The notes under the pieces are model-generated. The model did not search any database. It was not told where the DNA came from and saw nothing but the letters and a program-made list of their open reading frames with translations. From positions 1-42,438 of IMG/VR virus record IMGVR_UViG_3300044591_000287: a stretch of 42,438 nt of DNA; one strand, 5' to 3'. The translations under genes and the position numbers were made by a program. Below, in pieces: positions 6,045 to 14,912 of this stretch (within the stretch, counting starts at the first letter, position 1; each line of letters begins with the position of its first letter). This DNA is from a virus.

Positions 6045-7703
6045 CTACGCTGCCTCAAGGGCTGACAAACGGGCTTCCAAATTGGCAATAATTTCCTGCT
6101 GCTGCTGAATTGCCTTGATCAGCACAGGACAAAGCTGAGATTGATCCAGTGTCCAAACACTTTCGCTGTCATGGTCAATGGATCCATCTTCCTCTTTGCG
6201 CGGAGCATTGACGACAAAAGGCAGAACTTCAATTAGCTCTTGAGCGATTAGACCAGTCCATTTGCCGCGAGCGTTGCGGTTGTTATAACTGGTGTCGGTA
6301 GGGTCGTCCCAAGTAAAATCTTTAACTTTAATCTTGCTGATCGCGGCAAGTGCATCAAGGTTAGTGTCTTCTATGTCTTTCTTTAGGCGTACATCAGAGC
6401 TGACTTGAATTGCAGCGTTGCCGATATACAAAGTGCCACTAGAAACAGCAAAAGAGCTTCGGCCAATTCGATAAGCGCCATCTGCTGTTGTCCCTACAAA
6501 AAGACCACTACCAGACTGACTAATCATTAAATCTTGAGCGCTGGTTATCCTTAGCGCTTCCGTCGGGCTGCTCGCCCCATCGGCCGTAGTGGAGAACACT
6601 AGGCGGCCTGGCATGTCGGTAGTATCGCCGGAGGTATTTGGCTCACCATCGACATAAACAGAAATCAGCGCAGCTTCTTCAAAGCCGCTACCATCATTAC
6701 CTTGGAAGCTAATGCGTCCAATTTCATCTCCATTTTGTACCGTCGTATTGCCCGTGCCACGACTCTTCGCCAAGAAAAGAATTGGGGCACCCGCATCGTT
6801 GTTGTTCCGGGTCAAGCTGGCAAACGAATCCGCTCCAGAACCCTCAATTTGAAGTCTTGCTGATGTTCCGCTACTAAAAAATGCGTCACGCGCACTAGAC
6901 GTGCCAACTAACAGGCGGCCTGCGGCGTCAATGCGAAGACGCTCTGTGTTTGTTGTGCCAAATCTGACAGGCGTGTTGTCTGTATTGTTTATGTAGAGGC
7001 CATTTGTCGCATCAAATGACACTGTCGTGCGAGTAAAGTCACCATCGGAAACGTTTATTGTTCCCGCTACGTGCAATCTTTGAGTGGGGCTCGTAGTGCC
7101 AATCCCTACGTTGCCTGCGCTATCAATGCGCATCCTTTCGGTTGGCGATGATGCGCTATCGGCCGTTGTGCTGAAGACGAGGCGGCCGGGAAAATCACCC
7201 GCCGAGGTGGTTGCGTCTGTATCACAACGGATTTGAGCAAATTGCCCAGCGCCAGTATCCGTGAAGTTGATTGTGCCAATATCTGCGCCGGCGCTCAATC
7301 CAGTAGCAGCGCCGCCATAGCCGATTGAAAAGTACCCGCCGAATGCGTTTGCGCTATTACCCTGAACAGCTAACTTGCTGTATTGAGAAGATGAACCGGT
7401 AAGGGCACTAGACGTCCCCACTAACAGGCGGCCGGAGCTGTCGATGCGGACGTGTTCGGTGCCGCCCGTGCTGATCGCAACCTGATCCGCGCCAGGCCGG
7501 TAGATGCCGGTGTTGGGGTCGCTCTCAAAGCCGATGCTGGGTGCTGCCGCGGTGCCGTCAGGTGCGCCGCGGAGCAGTTCCTCGATCGTGATGCGCTTGT
7601 TCTTGTTGGCGGCTGATGCCTCGCTGATGTCAACGATCGGCAGGTAGTCGCCTGCAGCAGGCGCCGTAAGCGCTGTCAGGTCAGAGATCTTACGGTCGGC
7701 CAT
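6045..7703 (-). CDS. Tail fibre or spike with S74 intramolecular chaperone
   Basis: A 552-aa protein. Residues 1-50 are a short particle-binding region. Residues 55-430 hold repeated short beta modules such as GRLLVGTSSA (three times) and PGRLVFSTTAD (twice), the Gly-rich pattern of trimeric fibres. Residues 436-552 are a peptidase S74 chaperone: S-D-V-R-L-K places the self-cleaving Ser436 and Lys441 five residues apart, as in endosialidase-type chaperones, followed by GLIAQELIEVLP and a C-terminal coiled coil. The chaperone trimerises the fibre and then cuts itself off. This is likely a receptor-binding protein that contacts the cell surface. Confidence 0.9.
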   Translation of the reverse strand: MADRKISDLTALTAPAAGDYLPIVDISEASAANKNKRITIEELLRGAPDGTAAAPSIGFESDPNTGIYRPGADQVAISTGGTEHVRIDSSGRLLVGTSSALTGSSSQYSKLAVQGNSANAFGGYFSIGYGGAATGLSAGADIGTINFTDTGAGQFAQIRCDTDATTSAGDFPGRLVFSTTADSASSPTERMRIDSAGNVGIGTTSPTQRLHVAGTINVSDGDFTRTTVSFDATNGLYINNTDNTPVRFGTTNTERLRIDAAGRLLVGTSSARDAFFSSGTSARLQIEGSGADSFASLTRNNNDAGAPILFLAKSRGTGNTTVQNGDEIGRISFQGNDGSGFEEAALISVYVDGEPNTSGDTTDMPGRLVFSTTADGASSPTEALRITSAQDLMISQSGSGLFVGTTADGAYRIGRSSFAVSSGTLYIGNAAIQVSSDVRLKKDIEDTNLDALAAISKIKVKDFTWDDPTDTSYNNRNARGKWTGLIAQELIEVLPFVVNAPRKEEDGSIDHDSESVWTLDQSQLCPVLIKAIQQQQEIIANLEARLSALEAA

Positions 7704-7709
7704 GTGCTA

Positions 7710-8423
7710 TCAGGACTCGTACACTATGTTAACCGTACCAGCGTCGAAGGTATCTGGCGTGCTAGTGCTAGTCAACCGCACTTGTGTCAGCACTGCACCA
7801 AGGGTGGCATCACCGGCACCATAGGCGCTAGTTGTAGTACCTGAAACTGCAGCGCGCTTTACGTTTGACGTGTAAACCCAATTGTTGCCGTCAACCCTGA
7901 TCATGTGCACTATGCCTGAGTGCAGATATGTGTTTAGAGTTGTGTTTGTAAGAAGAAACCCAGCGCTGCTGTATTGACTAGATGTAGCTGCGACGCTTTC
8001 CGAGTTGGAGTTGTAACCGCTTGTGACAAAACCGCTAGCAGTACCAAGCTGAACAATTAGCTCATTGCTGCCGTTAGTGCTGACGCCATACAGCATCATG
8101 ATGATCCGATTGGCCCAGCTTGGAATGCTGCCAAACGTGATCGCCGTGCCAGACGTGGATGCCTGTGCAGTTGCGCGCCTGTATTTTTGCAATCCAAGGT
8201 TGTCGAGCGTTGCATCACCGACCTCGATGTAAGCGCTGTTAGCGCCGTTGCGGATGTACAGCGTTGCCGGTGCATCGGTGTCAACGTGCCACTGGTAGGC
8301 AAACGTCGTCGAGGGTGCCGTGGTTCCGCTGTTGTTGGTCGCGATAGCCGACAGCGCATTGTTCAGGTCTGACCGAAACGCAGCGCCAGCCTGGTTGGCA
8401 ATGTCATAATCGTGTTGCGCCAT
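7710..8423 (-). CDS. Tail fibre protein
   Basis: A 237-aa protein. The N-terminus (DYDIANQAGAAFRSDLNNAL, then SGTTAPSTTFAYQWHVDT) is the phage fibre pattern that presents a short coiled base followed by a small beta domain. The C-terminal part is Ser, Thr and Gly rich and beta-strand forming. It lies between the J-like tip protein and the S74 fibre, with the start overlapping the J-like stop by one base. It probably forms a second distal fibre. Confidence 0.75.
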   Translation of the reverse strand: MAQHDYDIANQAGAAFRSDLNNALSAIATNNSGTTAPSTTFAYQWHVDTDAPATLYIRNGANSAYIEVGDATLDNLGLQKYRRATAQASTSGTAITFGSIPSWANRIIMMLYGVSTNGSNELIVQLGTASGFVTSGYNSNSESVAATSSQYSSAGFLLTNTTLNTYLHSGIVHMIRVDGNNWVYTSNVKRAAVSGTTTSAYGAGDATLGAVLTQVRLTSTSTPDTFDAGTVNIVYES

Positions 8424-11400
8424 TAGGTGATCTCCTTGCCGTAACCGACGGCGGTGTATTGGAAGTTGCGTGCGACTGGCTTGTCGCTGTTGTCCTGGAT
8501 CACAAGATCAACGCCAGTGCGCGATAACGTGTCCAGTGTATAGTAGTCGCCGCTATCTGCGTTGAAGATGGTGATCCCCATCGTAGGCGACTGGTAGAAG
8601 TTGTCAACGAAGTCGATCAGGAATGGCCCAGCAGCAGTGCCGGTCCCGGTACCCGGTCCAGTTGCGGTGAACTTGGTGCCAGGATTGTTGTTGGCCGCGC
8701 CGATTAACGTGAAGTTGGTCGTCCCTGCGCTCACAATGGTGTAGTCCCTGCCAGCCTGGATCTCGGCTGCTGCGTTCAGTGTGTCGTGCACGTCCGAGAT
8801 CTCGGCACGCTGCTGCATCTCGACTGTAACGCCGACATCAGTAATCAATATGTTCTGCGATGGGTCGATGGTTGTTGCGACCACCTTGAACTGGAATGCA
8901 CGACCGCGGACCGTTGCGTTGGCGAACTCGCGCCATTCGCCCCAGGTTGGCGACCCCGATGGATTGTCGGTCGTGCTGCGGACATACATCGACGCATTTG
9001 GGCCGTCAGGCGCAGCATCGTCAATCAGCCCCCAGTCGTCGATATAAAGCGTTTTGTCATCAATTAGGGCGCCGGCCGTCAGCGTGGTGAACTCAAGCGT
9101 CCGTCTGATGTTGATGTCATAAACATGGGTCAGGTCAAGCGTGTCACCCAGCTCGTAGGTGCCTGCCGGCAGGATGTCGCCGATGCTGTCAATCGAGCCA
9201 AGGTCGTCCCAGGTGCCCATGTCATCCACCAGCACCGTGCCCGCCAGCAAGATGCCTTCGGATTCGGCCGAGTAGAACATGCCGGTAAAGGTGCCATCAA
9301 ACGGCGGATGCGTGTAGGTCTGCACGATCAGCCGCGGCAGTGGCGTCGGCAGGTCAACGATGATTGCGGACGCCGTGCTGCTGCGGTTGCCGGTATCGTC
9401 CTCGAACTTGAGCAGATAGGTGCCCTCCAGCAATGGCACCTGCTTCTGGGTCTGGCTACCGGCCGCCGCGGCAACGATCTCCTGCGCGTTTTCCCAGGAT
9501 GCACCGGTCAGTACCGGTTGATGCCGGATCAGCACCTTGCCGTTCAGGATCACATCCAGCTCTTGGCTGCGGTTCCAACTGATGACGGCCGAGGCCTCGT
9601 CGATCGCAACCAGGCTGAGGCCGGTGGGCGACGCCGGGGGAGCCGTCTTGCCCAGGGCGGTGATGGTATTGGTGGCGGGCGATGACGAGCGAAGGTTGGT
9701 GGGGCTGACGCTGTAGACCTCGATCTGATAGACGCCTGGCGTGGTGTCGAGGATCTCGTAGTCAGGTCGCTGGACCGTCAGATCAGTCCAGTTGTTGTCC
9801 TCCAGTCGATACCTGAATCTGTAGGTGCCAATACCATCGACTGGGACCCAACTGATCACCAGCTTTGACTGGACGACGCCGTTGTTGTCGTAGAGCGCTT
9901 CGGTTGCCGTGAGCCCAGTTGGCGCCGGAGGAATGACGTTAAGGTTTGTGACATCACGCTCTTGCAGTGGTTGACTGCGCTCGATGTAGTCGTACTTGCT
10001 GCTGTTGTAGGCCATCGCAGTGATGCTGTACTGCGCTTGGTCTTGCTCGGTGATGCCGATCACGCGCCAGGTGGAGGCTTCGATGTCAGCGGTTTGATAG
10101 ATCCAAATGCTGTTTGGGTTAGGCGCTGCTGAATAGGCGCTGCTGACCGTGATCACACTGCCGACGATGGATGACACCGTTTTGGATTCAACCGCACCGG
10201 TTGGCAGGATCACCGACAGCGTCGGGCTAGTACCGAGCACCAAGCCAGTGGCACTGTCGACGGTGATTGCTGTTGTCGTTGCGGATGTGATCCGCCCACC
10301 GCGGCGCTCGGAGCTGCGGGTGGGATCGGAGACCTCGATCACCTGCCCCGGGCGCACCACCACACCGGCATCGATGGATGTCGTGAAGCTGATCACCTCG
10401 CCTTCGTAGCGGTTGGTGTAGAGCAACCACTCGCCAAGCCTCCGTGCTTGCTTCCGGCTGGTGCAGGCAAAGGCGCTCAGTTCTGTGGTGATCACGCCAA
10501 AGCGGTTGATCCCGTCGCGGTCCTCGACCACTTCCTTGGCGATGTCCCGCAGCTCCAGGTCCAGGTAGCTAACCACAGCTACCGTCGGCTTGGACTTGAG
10601 ACTGGCGCCTTCGTAACTGAAGCCTTCGGGGGTGACATTTGCCAGTGTGAATAGGTACGCCGGATCTTGCGGCTTGTCTTGATTGATTGTCAGTGCGCCC
10701 GCAGACCAATATGGCATCACTCGGAATACCGAGCACATGTCATTGATCAGCTTGTACGCTTCCTCTGCTGTTTGGATATTGACGTTGCAGGAGAATCTAG
10801 GCTCGCCGTCAACTTGCTCCGAGCAGTATTGCGATGCGGCGTAGAAAGCGAACTTGTCAAGCTGCGCAGCAGTGATGTGATCGCCAAATCCATAGCGAGT
10901 GCTGGTCAGCAGATCCCATAGAATCCAAGCTGGATCCGTGGTCCACTGAGCGGCTCCAAAGGTGCCGTCCCAGGCGCCAGAGTATGTGATGCTGCCATCG
11001 ACAGCGCTGATCGTGCCATTGCTAGGGATCAACACCTTGATGCCGCGCACCAGATAGCTGCGGGCCGGGATGTTGCTGAACTGCTCAGCGTCAACGCGAA
11101 TGCCGATGAGGCCGCTGTTGCCGTAGCGCAAATTGGCGCGGGTGATTTCGGTGTAGCTGGTCCACTGAAAGGCGTTGCTGACTTTCGCGCTTGTGGAGTC
11201 CGGCGTGATGCGTGAGACGCGGATGTTGACCGGGAATGCACCATCAAGCTCGATCTCGTAATCGCGCTGGTACTTGTCGGCAGATCGACCCTTGATGGTG
11301 CCATCAAGGCCGCTCACCTTGGTCTCGAATCCGCCACCGGCATATTGAATTTCAATCTTGAGTTCAAAGCTCTGGCCGACAATGTCGCCTTGGTTGTTGA

Positions 11401-11785
11401 AAGCCTGGAGTTGCGGCACCGAGATGGTGATCCGCACCGCGTCAATGCTGTTGTCGGTGATCGTGCGAACGACGGGCGTGTCCTTTTCGACGGTGACGCC
11501 GACCGGGACTTCGTTCGCAGGCCCAGATCCAAACGGGATTGGCTGCTGCACTGTTGAACCAGTGCCAGTGCGCTCATGCCATTCGACATTCTTAAAATTA
11601 AACTCACCGCTTTCATTAACTAACGGTGTGTTATCCAAAAAGATAGATTTCGCGCCATCCTTCAAGCCATAGATCTCGCCTTCGCTAATCAGGTCGATGA
11701 CCTCGGCGTACTGCGTTGAGATCAGGTTGTCTTTGGCTTCCGATGGCGACCGGCCACCACTTGCGCCGCCTTTGCCGCCGATCAT
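8423..11785 (-). CDS. Tail tip attachment protein, lambda J-like
   Basis: A 1120-aa protein of the size and order of lambda gpJ. The N-terminus (GGKGGASGGRSPSEAKDNL, then VIDLISEGEIYGL) and the block with RGIKVLIPSNG and TDPAWILWDLLTS are typical of the conserved J core. Residues around 610-800 look like two fibronectin type III modules (PPAPTGLTATEAL and PPASPTGLSLVAID). The C-terminal 300 residues vary and are likely the receptor-contacting end. J sits at the tail tip, starts tube assembly and usually decides host range. Confidence 0.93.
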   Translation of the reverse strand: MIGGKGGASGGRSPSEAKDNLISTQYAEVIDLISEGEIYGLKDGAKSIFLDNTPLVNESGEFNFKNVEWHERTGTGSTVQQPIPFGSGPANEVPVGVTVEKDTPVVRTITDNSIDAVRITISVPQLQAFNNQGDIVGQSFELKIEIQYAGGGFETKVSGLDGTIKGRSADKYQRDYEIELDGAFPVNIRVSRITPDSTSAKVSNAFQWTSYTEITRANLRYGNSGLIGIRVDAEQFSNIPARSYLVRGIKVLIPSNGTISAVDGSITYSGAWDGTFGAAQWTTDPAWILWDLLTSTRYGFGDHITAAQLDKFAFYAASQYCSEQVDGEPRFSCNVNIQTAEEAYKLINDMCSVFRVMPYWSAGALTINQDKPQDPAYLFTLANVTPEGFSYEGASLKSKPTVAVVSYLDLELRDIAKEVVEDRDGINRFGVITTELSAFACTSRKQARRLGEWLLYTNRYEGEVISFTTSIDAGVVVRPGQVIEVSDPTRSSERRGGRITSATTTAITVDSATGLVLGTSPTLSVILPTGAVESKTVSSIVGSVITVSSAYSAAPNPNSIWIYQTADIEASTWRVIGITEQDQAQYSITAMAYNSSKYDYIERSQPLQERDVTNLNVIPPAPTGLTATEALYDNNGVVQSKLVISWVPVDGIGTYRFRYRLEDNNWTDLTVQRPDYEILDTTPGVYQIEVYSVSPTNLRSSSPATNTITALGKTAPPASPTGLSLVAIDEASAVISWNRSQELDVILNGKVLIRHQPVLTGASWENAQEIVAAAAGSQTQKQVPLLEGTYLLKFEDDTGNRSSTASAIIVDLPTPLPRLIVQTYTHPPFDGTFTGMFYSAESEGILLAGTVLVDDMGTWDDLGSIDSIGDILPAGTYELGDTLDLTHVYDINIRRTLEFTTLTAGALIDDKTLYIDDWGLIDDAAPDGPNASMYVRSTTDNPSGSPTWGEWREFANATVRGRAFQFKVVATTIDPSQNILITDVGVTVEMQQRAEISDVHDTLNAAAEIQAGRDYTIVSAGTTNFTLIGAANNNPGTKFTATGPGTGTGTAAGPFLIDFVDNFYQSPTMGITIFNADSGDYYTLDTLSRTGVDLVIQDNSDKPVARNFQYTAVGYGKEIT

Positions 11786-12378
11786 GCCTTCACCTGCACG
11801 GTGTCAATGCCAGCGCTGATCACCACGCTACCGACTAGGGTCTCGCCGTAGACAATCGGAACCGGCACGCCCTGACGGCTGGTGTTCTGCACACCGCTGA
11901 AACTGTAGCTCTTGCGCGGGTCGTTGGCACCGTCATTGCCGAGCGATAGCTGGGGAGTTGGCGTCAGCAGTCCAGCCACACCACCAATGGTCATAAATAA
12001 GCCAATGCTTGCGACCAGGCCCTTCACCGCAATCGGCGCCGACAATCCAAGCGTGCCAATCGCAGCAGCGCCTGGAATGAAGAACGAGCCGATAACCAGT
12101 GCAACCCCTAGCAAGATTTGCCCAACATCCCCGCCAGCACCACCGATCACAGGGATGATGCGAATCTCCTGTTGCCCCAACGGATGGTGCAGGTCATCAA
12201 GCGTCAGGCCAAAGCCGCCAACCGTGACGCGGTAGTACTGGGCGCTCATGTGCCGCTCCAGCCACGGAAAATTGACCAGCAAGAATCGGACGGCCTCGGC
12301 GGCACTGCTAACGGCTGCCTTGAACGTGCGTTGTCCAAGCAGCTTGGCAAGATGGCCGTAGACCCGAATCGTCTGCAT
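11782..12378 (-). CDS. Tail assembly protein, lambda I-like
   Basis: A 198-aa protein. The N-terminus ([16 protein letters not shown]) has the ubiquitin-like fold region of lambda gpI. The middle is hydrophobic and Gly-rich ([20 protein letters not shown]), and the C-terminus ends in [14 protein letters not shown]. It helps build the tail tip together with K and J. The stop overlaps the J start by four bases. The start lies 71 bases inside the K gene, an unusually long but lambda-like overlap. Confidence 0.88.
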   Translation of the reverse strand: MQTIRVYGHLAKLLGQRTFKAAVSSAAEAVRFLLVNFPWLERHMSAQYYRVTVGGFGLTLDDLHHPLGQQEIRIIPVIGGAGGDVGQILLGVALVIGSFFIPGAAAIGTLGLSAPIAVKGLVASIGLFMTIGGVAGLLTPTPQLSLGNDGANDPRKSYSFSGVQNTSRQGVPVPIVYGETLVGSVVISAGIDTVQVKA

Positions 12379-13069
12379 ATCTCAGTTTAAGCCCTGTGCA
12401 CTTCTGCAACCAGCCACCATAGATGTCGCGGCTGCTTAGCCGATTGCGCAATTGATGCAAGACTAATTGATCGTCGATGTAAACACCGCAATGATTAAGG
12501 CCGCGGTTGCCGATCTGAAATAGCAACAGGTCGCCGTATTCGAGGCCTTCATCCGGCAGTAGTTGCCGGAACCCGGTCGATTCCCAGCAGTCGGCGAACA
12601 TCGGCTGCTGTTCGAACTGCTCGGCCGTTGGCGGCCGCGGCCAATCCCGCAGCACCAGGCCGTGATGCTCGTACCAGTCCCGGGCCAGGCTCCAGCAGTC
12701 GGTCACGCCCCACACCCAACGGCGTCCAACCAGCGGCGGCCTGTAGCCGCATGGCAACAGTTCATCACTCCACTCACCGGTTGACGGCGACACGATGAAC
12801 CAGGGCAGCCCGCTGCGCTCGATCGCGGTGCGGTCTACCTCGCTGGGTGCCGGTGGTGTGTGCGGGTGGCTGTGGAACACGGCCAGGATTTCGCCGGCAT
12901 CCTCGGCCGCGGCAAAATCGATCGGGTCGAGCACGAACAGCTCGTCGCTACTGCCGATGTTCTTGCAGGGCCAGTAGCGCTCCTTGCCCTTGACCACCAC
13001 GAGCAACCCACAGGCCTCGCGTGGGTATTCAGCACGGGCGTGCTCCAGTGCAGCGTCGCGCCAGGTCAT
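12308..13069 (-). CDS. Tail assembly protein, lambda K-like (JAMM plus NlpC/P60)
   Basis: A 253-aa protein with two hydrolase domains. Residues 1-110 are a JAMM/MPN metallopeptidase with Glu18 (REACG), H-S-H at 66-68 and Asp79 (SEVD). Residues 118-235 are an NlpC/P60 domain with Cys125 (TDCWSLARD) and His193 (NHCGVYI). K acts in tail tip assembly and may open peptidoglycan during entry. All visible catalytic residues are present, so both domains could be active. Confidence 0.9.
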   Translation of the reverse strand: MTWRDAALEHARAEYPREACGLLVVVKGKERYWPCKNIGSSDELFVLDPIDFAAAEDAGEILAVFHSHPHTPPAPSEVDRTAIERSGLPWFIVSPSTGEWSDELLPCGYRPPLVGRRWVWGVTDCWSLARDWYEHHGLVLRDWPRPPTAEQFEQQPMFADCWESTGFRQLLPDEGLEYGDLLLFQIGNRGLNHCGVYIDDQLVLHQLRNRLSSRDIYGGWLQKCTGLKLRYADDSGLRPSCQAAWTTHVQGSR

Positions 13070-14568
13070 GTGTAGTAAGAGCCGACGCCTGGGAATGCGC
13101 CGAACGGTAGGACGCCCTGGTCGCGCAGGGTGTAGTTCCTACTGGGCGGCGAGAACGTGTAGGTCTGCGACGACTGCGCCGGGATCGTGTAAAACTCGAA
13201 GGTCCCGCTGTTTCCCGTGACAGTAGCCGCATAGGTCGTCTGCACCCATGACGGATAGAAGTACTCCGCATCAGCATTGGTGTAGATCGCGCTCACCTTT
13301 GCGTTGGCGGTAGATGGGATGCCCGGGCCGACGATGAACTGACCCACTGCGATGCCGGTGGTGCTGTTGACCGTGATCACGGTGCCTACCACTTCGCCGC
13401 TGTCGTCTCGGCCGCGACCGTAATAGCTCTCGCTGGAGTCGATGTATCCGGTGGTGCTAGCAGCCGCTGCGCCCTTGATCAGGGTCCAGTCCACTGCCTG
13501 TCCCAGGGTGATCGTCGTGCCAGCGATCGCAGTGATGACCGTGCCAGTGCCGATATTGGGACCAGACACCGTCATGCCAACGCTGAGTCCGGTTGCGCTG
13601 GCGACGATGATCTGCGTCCGGTTGGTCTGAAGAGTGCCGGTGGTAGTCACGTTGGTTGTGGCAGTTGCAGCCGCGCTCATTGTGATCGTGTTCCCGGCCA
13701 CGCTGACCACGGTCGTGGATGCCGGAACGCCAAAGCCACGCACCGGCGAGCCGGCTTCAACCGTGGTGGCCGTATCGAGCACCAGCGCGGTGCTGCCAGT
13801 GGTCACCGTGCCGGCCCTGACGACCTGGTCGAACCGCAGCCGGCAACTGTCCAATCGCTTACCGCACACATCCTCGGCAAGGGTTGCCACGACTTGATCA
13901 TTCTCGTTGTAGTACGCGTTGCCGTTGTAGCTGCACTCGGCCGAACGGTACTCCCACTGGCAGAAGCTGCTGATGCACTGACGCTTGGGCGCTCTGACGC
14001 CAGCTAGGTCGAATGATGCCGCCAGCTCAAACTCGATCGCATCACGCGTCTCTGTCGCCTTGCGGTCGATGTAATAAATCTCCCGCGGGAACTCAGCCGT
14101 GGGATCCGGGCTATAAGGGCTGATCCCATCGGGCCAATTGGCGGCATCTAAGTAACGCAACAGTGTGCGGATGCGGGTCACCTTGGCACCCTCGATGCCG
14201 CGCGGCAGCGTCAGGATTAAGCCAGTGATGGTGCCCAGCAGATTGCTGATCCGCAACTTTGGCCTTGGAAGTTGACCGGTGCCGCTGTATTCAAAGCCAT
14301 CGGCCTCAAGCGGAAATCTGGTGTAGGCGCTACCAGCCCACACCACGTCAAAGTAGTCAAGCTGATCCAGCTTGAACTTGTCGCCATCTTCCAGCAACAA
14401 ATCATCGCCATCTTCCAGCAGCAGGAATCCTGGTGTGTTGGCATTAGCGCCGGCATGAAACCGATAGGTTTCGTTAACACCATGCTGAGCGGTGTTCAGC
14501 TCCAGCTCAAACAGCTCAATGACGGCGCCAGGGTTGATCTCCTGCAGCGCTGAGACCGGTACAGCCAT
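13066..14568 (-). CDS. Minor tail protein, lambda L-like, with a large beta-repeat insertion
   Basis: A 500-aa protein, about twice the usual length of lambda gpL (about 232 aa). Residues 1-248 are the L body. Cys203, Cys212, Cys235 and Cys242 have the same spacing (9, 23 and 7) that I remember for the four iron-sulfur ligands of lambda gpL. The normal C-terminal motif LPFGAFPG lies at 487-494. Between them is a Thr, Val and Gly rich insertion of about 235 residues with at least three repeats of the type [19 protein letters not shown]. The N-terminal 50-63 repeats the string LLLEDGD. The insertion may decorate the tail tip. Confidence 0.9.
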   Translation of the reverse strand: MAVPVSALQEINPGAVIELFELELNTAQHGVNETYRFHAGANANTPGFLLLEDGDDLLLEDGDKFKLDQLDYFDVVWAGSAYTRFPLEADGFEYSGTGQLPRPKLRISNLLGTITGLILTLPRGIEGAKVTRIRTLLRYLDAANWPDGISPYSPDPTAEFPREIYYIDRKATETRDAIEFELAASFDLAGVRAPKRQCISSFCQWEYRSAECSYNGNAYYNENDQVVATLAEDVCGKRLDSCRLRFDQVVRAGTVTTGSTALVLDTATTVEAGSPVRGFGVPASTTVVSVAGNTITMSAAATATTNVTTTGTLQTNRTQIIVASATGLSVGMTVSGPNIGTGTVITAIAGTTITLGQAVDWTLIKGAAAASTTGYIDSSESYYGRGRDDSGEVVGTVITVNSTTGIAVGQFIVGPGIPSTANAKVSAIYTNADAEYFYPSWVQTTYAATVTGNSGTFEFYTIPAQSSQTYTFSPPSRNYTLRDQGVLPFGAFPGVGSYYT

Positions 14569-14912
14569 CAGGGTTCAAATACCTGCCGGAACGTGGCAGT
14601 GATCACCGCCCTGCCGGTGTACGGGATCGACTTGGTCCAGCTACTGCACACCCACTTGTAAGACGTTGCTTCGTCTGGCGGCGTCCAGTCAAAGGAAGCA
14701 CCATCAGCAGCGCGAGCATCAAGGAAGGTCTCAATCGTATCCGCATTGGATTCAGTGATGTTATTCCAGGTCAGTGACCACTCTTTTGGGTTTTGATTCC
14801 TGCCAAATGTCAACCGGTGCTCGTAGCCATCACCGAACTGCACAACCCGTTGCCGTGGTGTGCTGCGCTTTTCAGCGCCATAGGCAGGTGTGATCGCTGG
14901 GAAGGTGGCCAT
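14568..14912 (-). CDS. Minor tail protein, lambda M-like
   Basis: A 114-aa protein with the gpM pattern: QRVVQFGDGYEHRLTFG near the start, then EWSLTWNNIT and a closing ATFRQVFEP strand. M joins the tape measure to the tail tip. Its start overlaps the tape-measure stop by one base, and its own stop overlaps the L start by one base. Confidence 0.92.
   Translation of the reverse strand: MATFPAITPAYGAEKRSTPRQRVVQFGDGYEHRLTFGRNQNPKEWSLTWNNITESNADTIETFLDARAADGASFDWTPPDEATSYKWVCSSWTKSIPYTGRAVITATFRQVFEP

Noticed and set aside
9125-9685. Plus-strand frame of 186 codons opposite the J-like gene
   Set aside because: Composition rich in Gly, Arg and Gln and no motif. It mirrors the coding frame of the tail tip gene.
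13250-13900. Gene on the plus strand within the L-like insertion
   Set aside because: The Val/Thr-rich plus-strand frames (about 13442-13897) are antisense products of the repetitive Thr/Val codons of the insertion.
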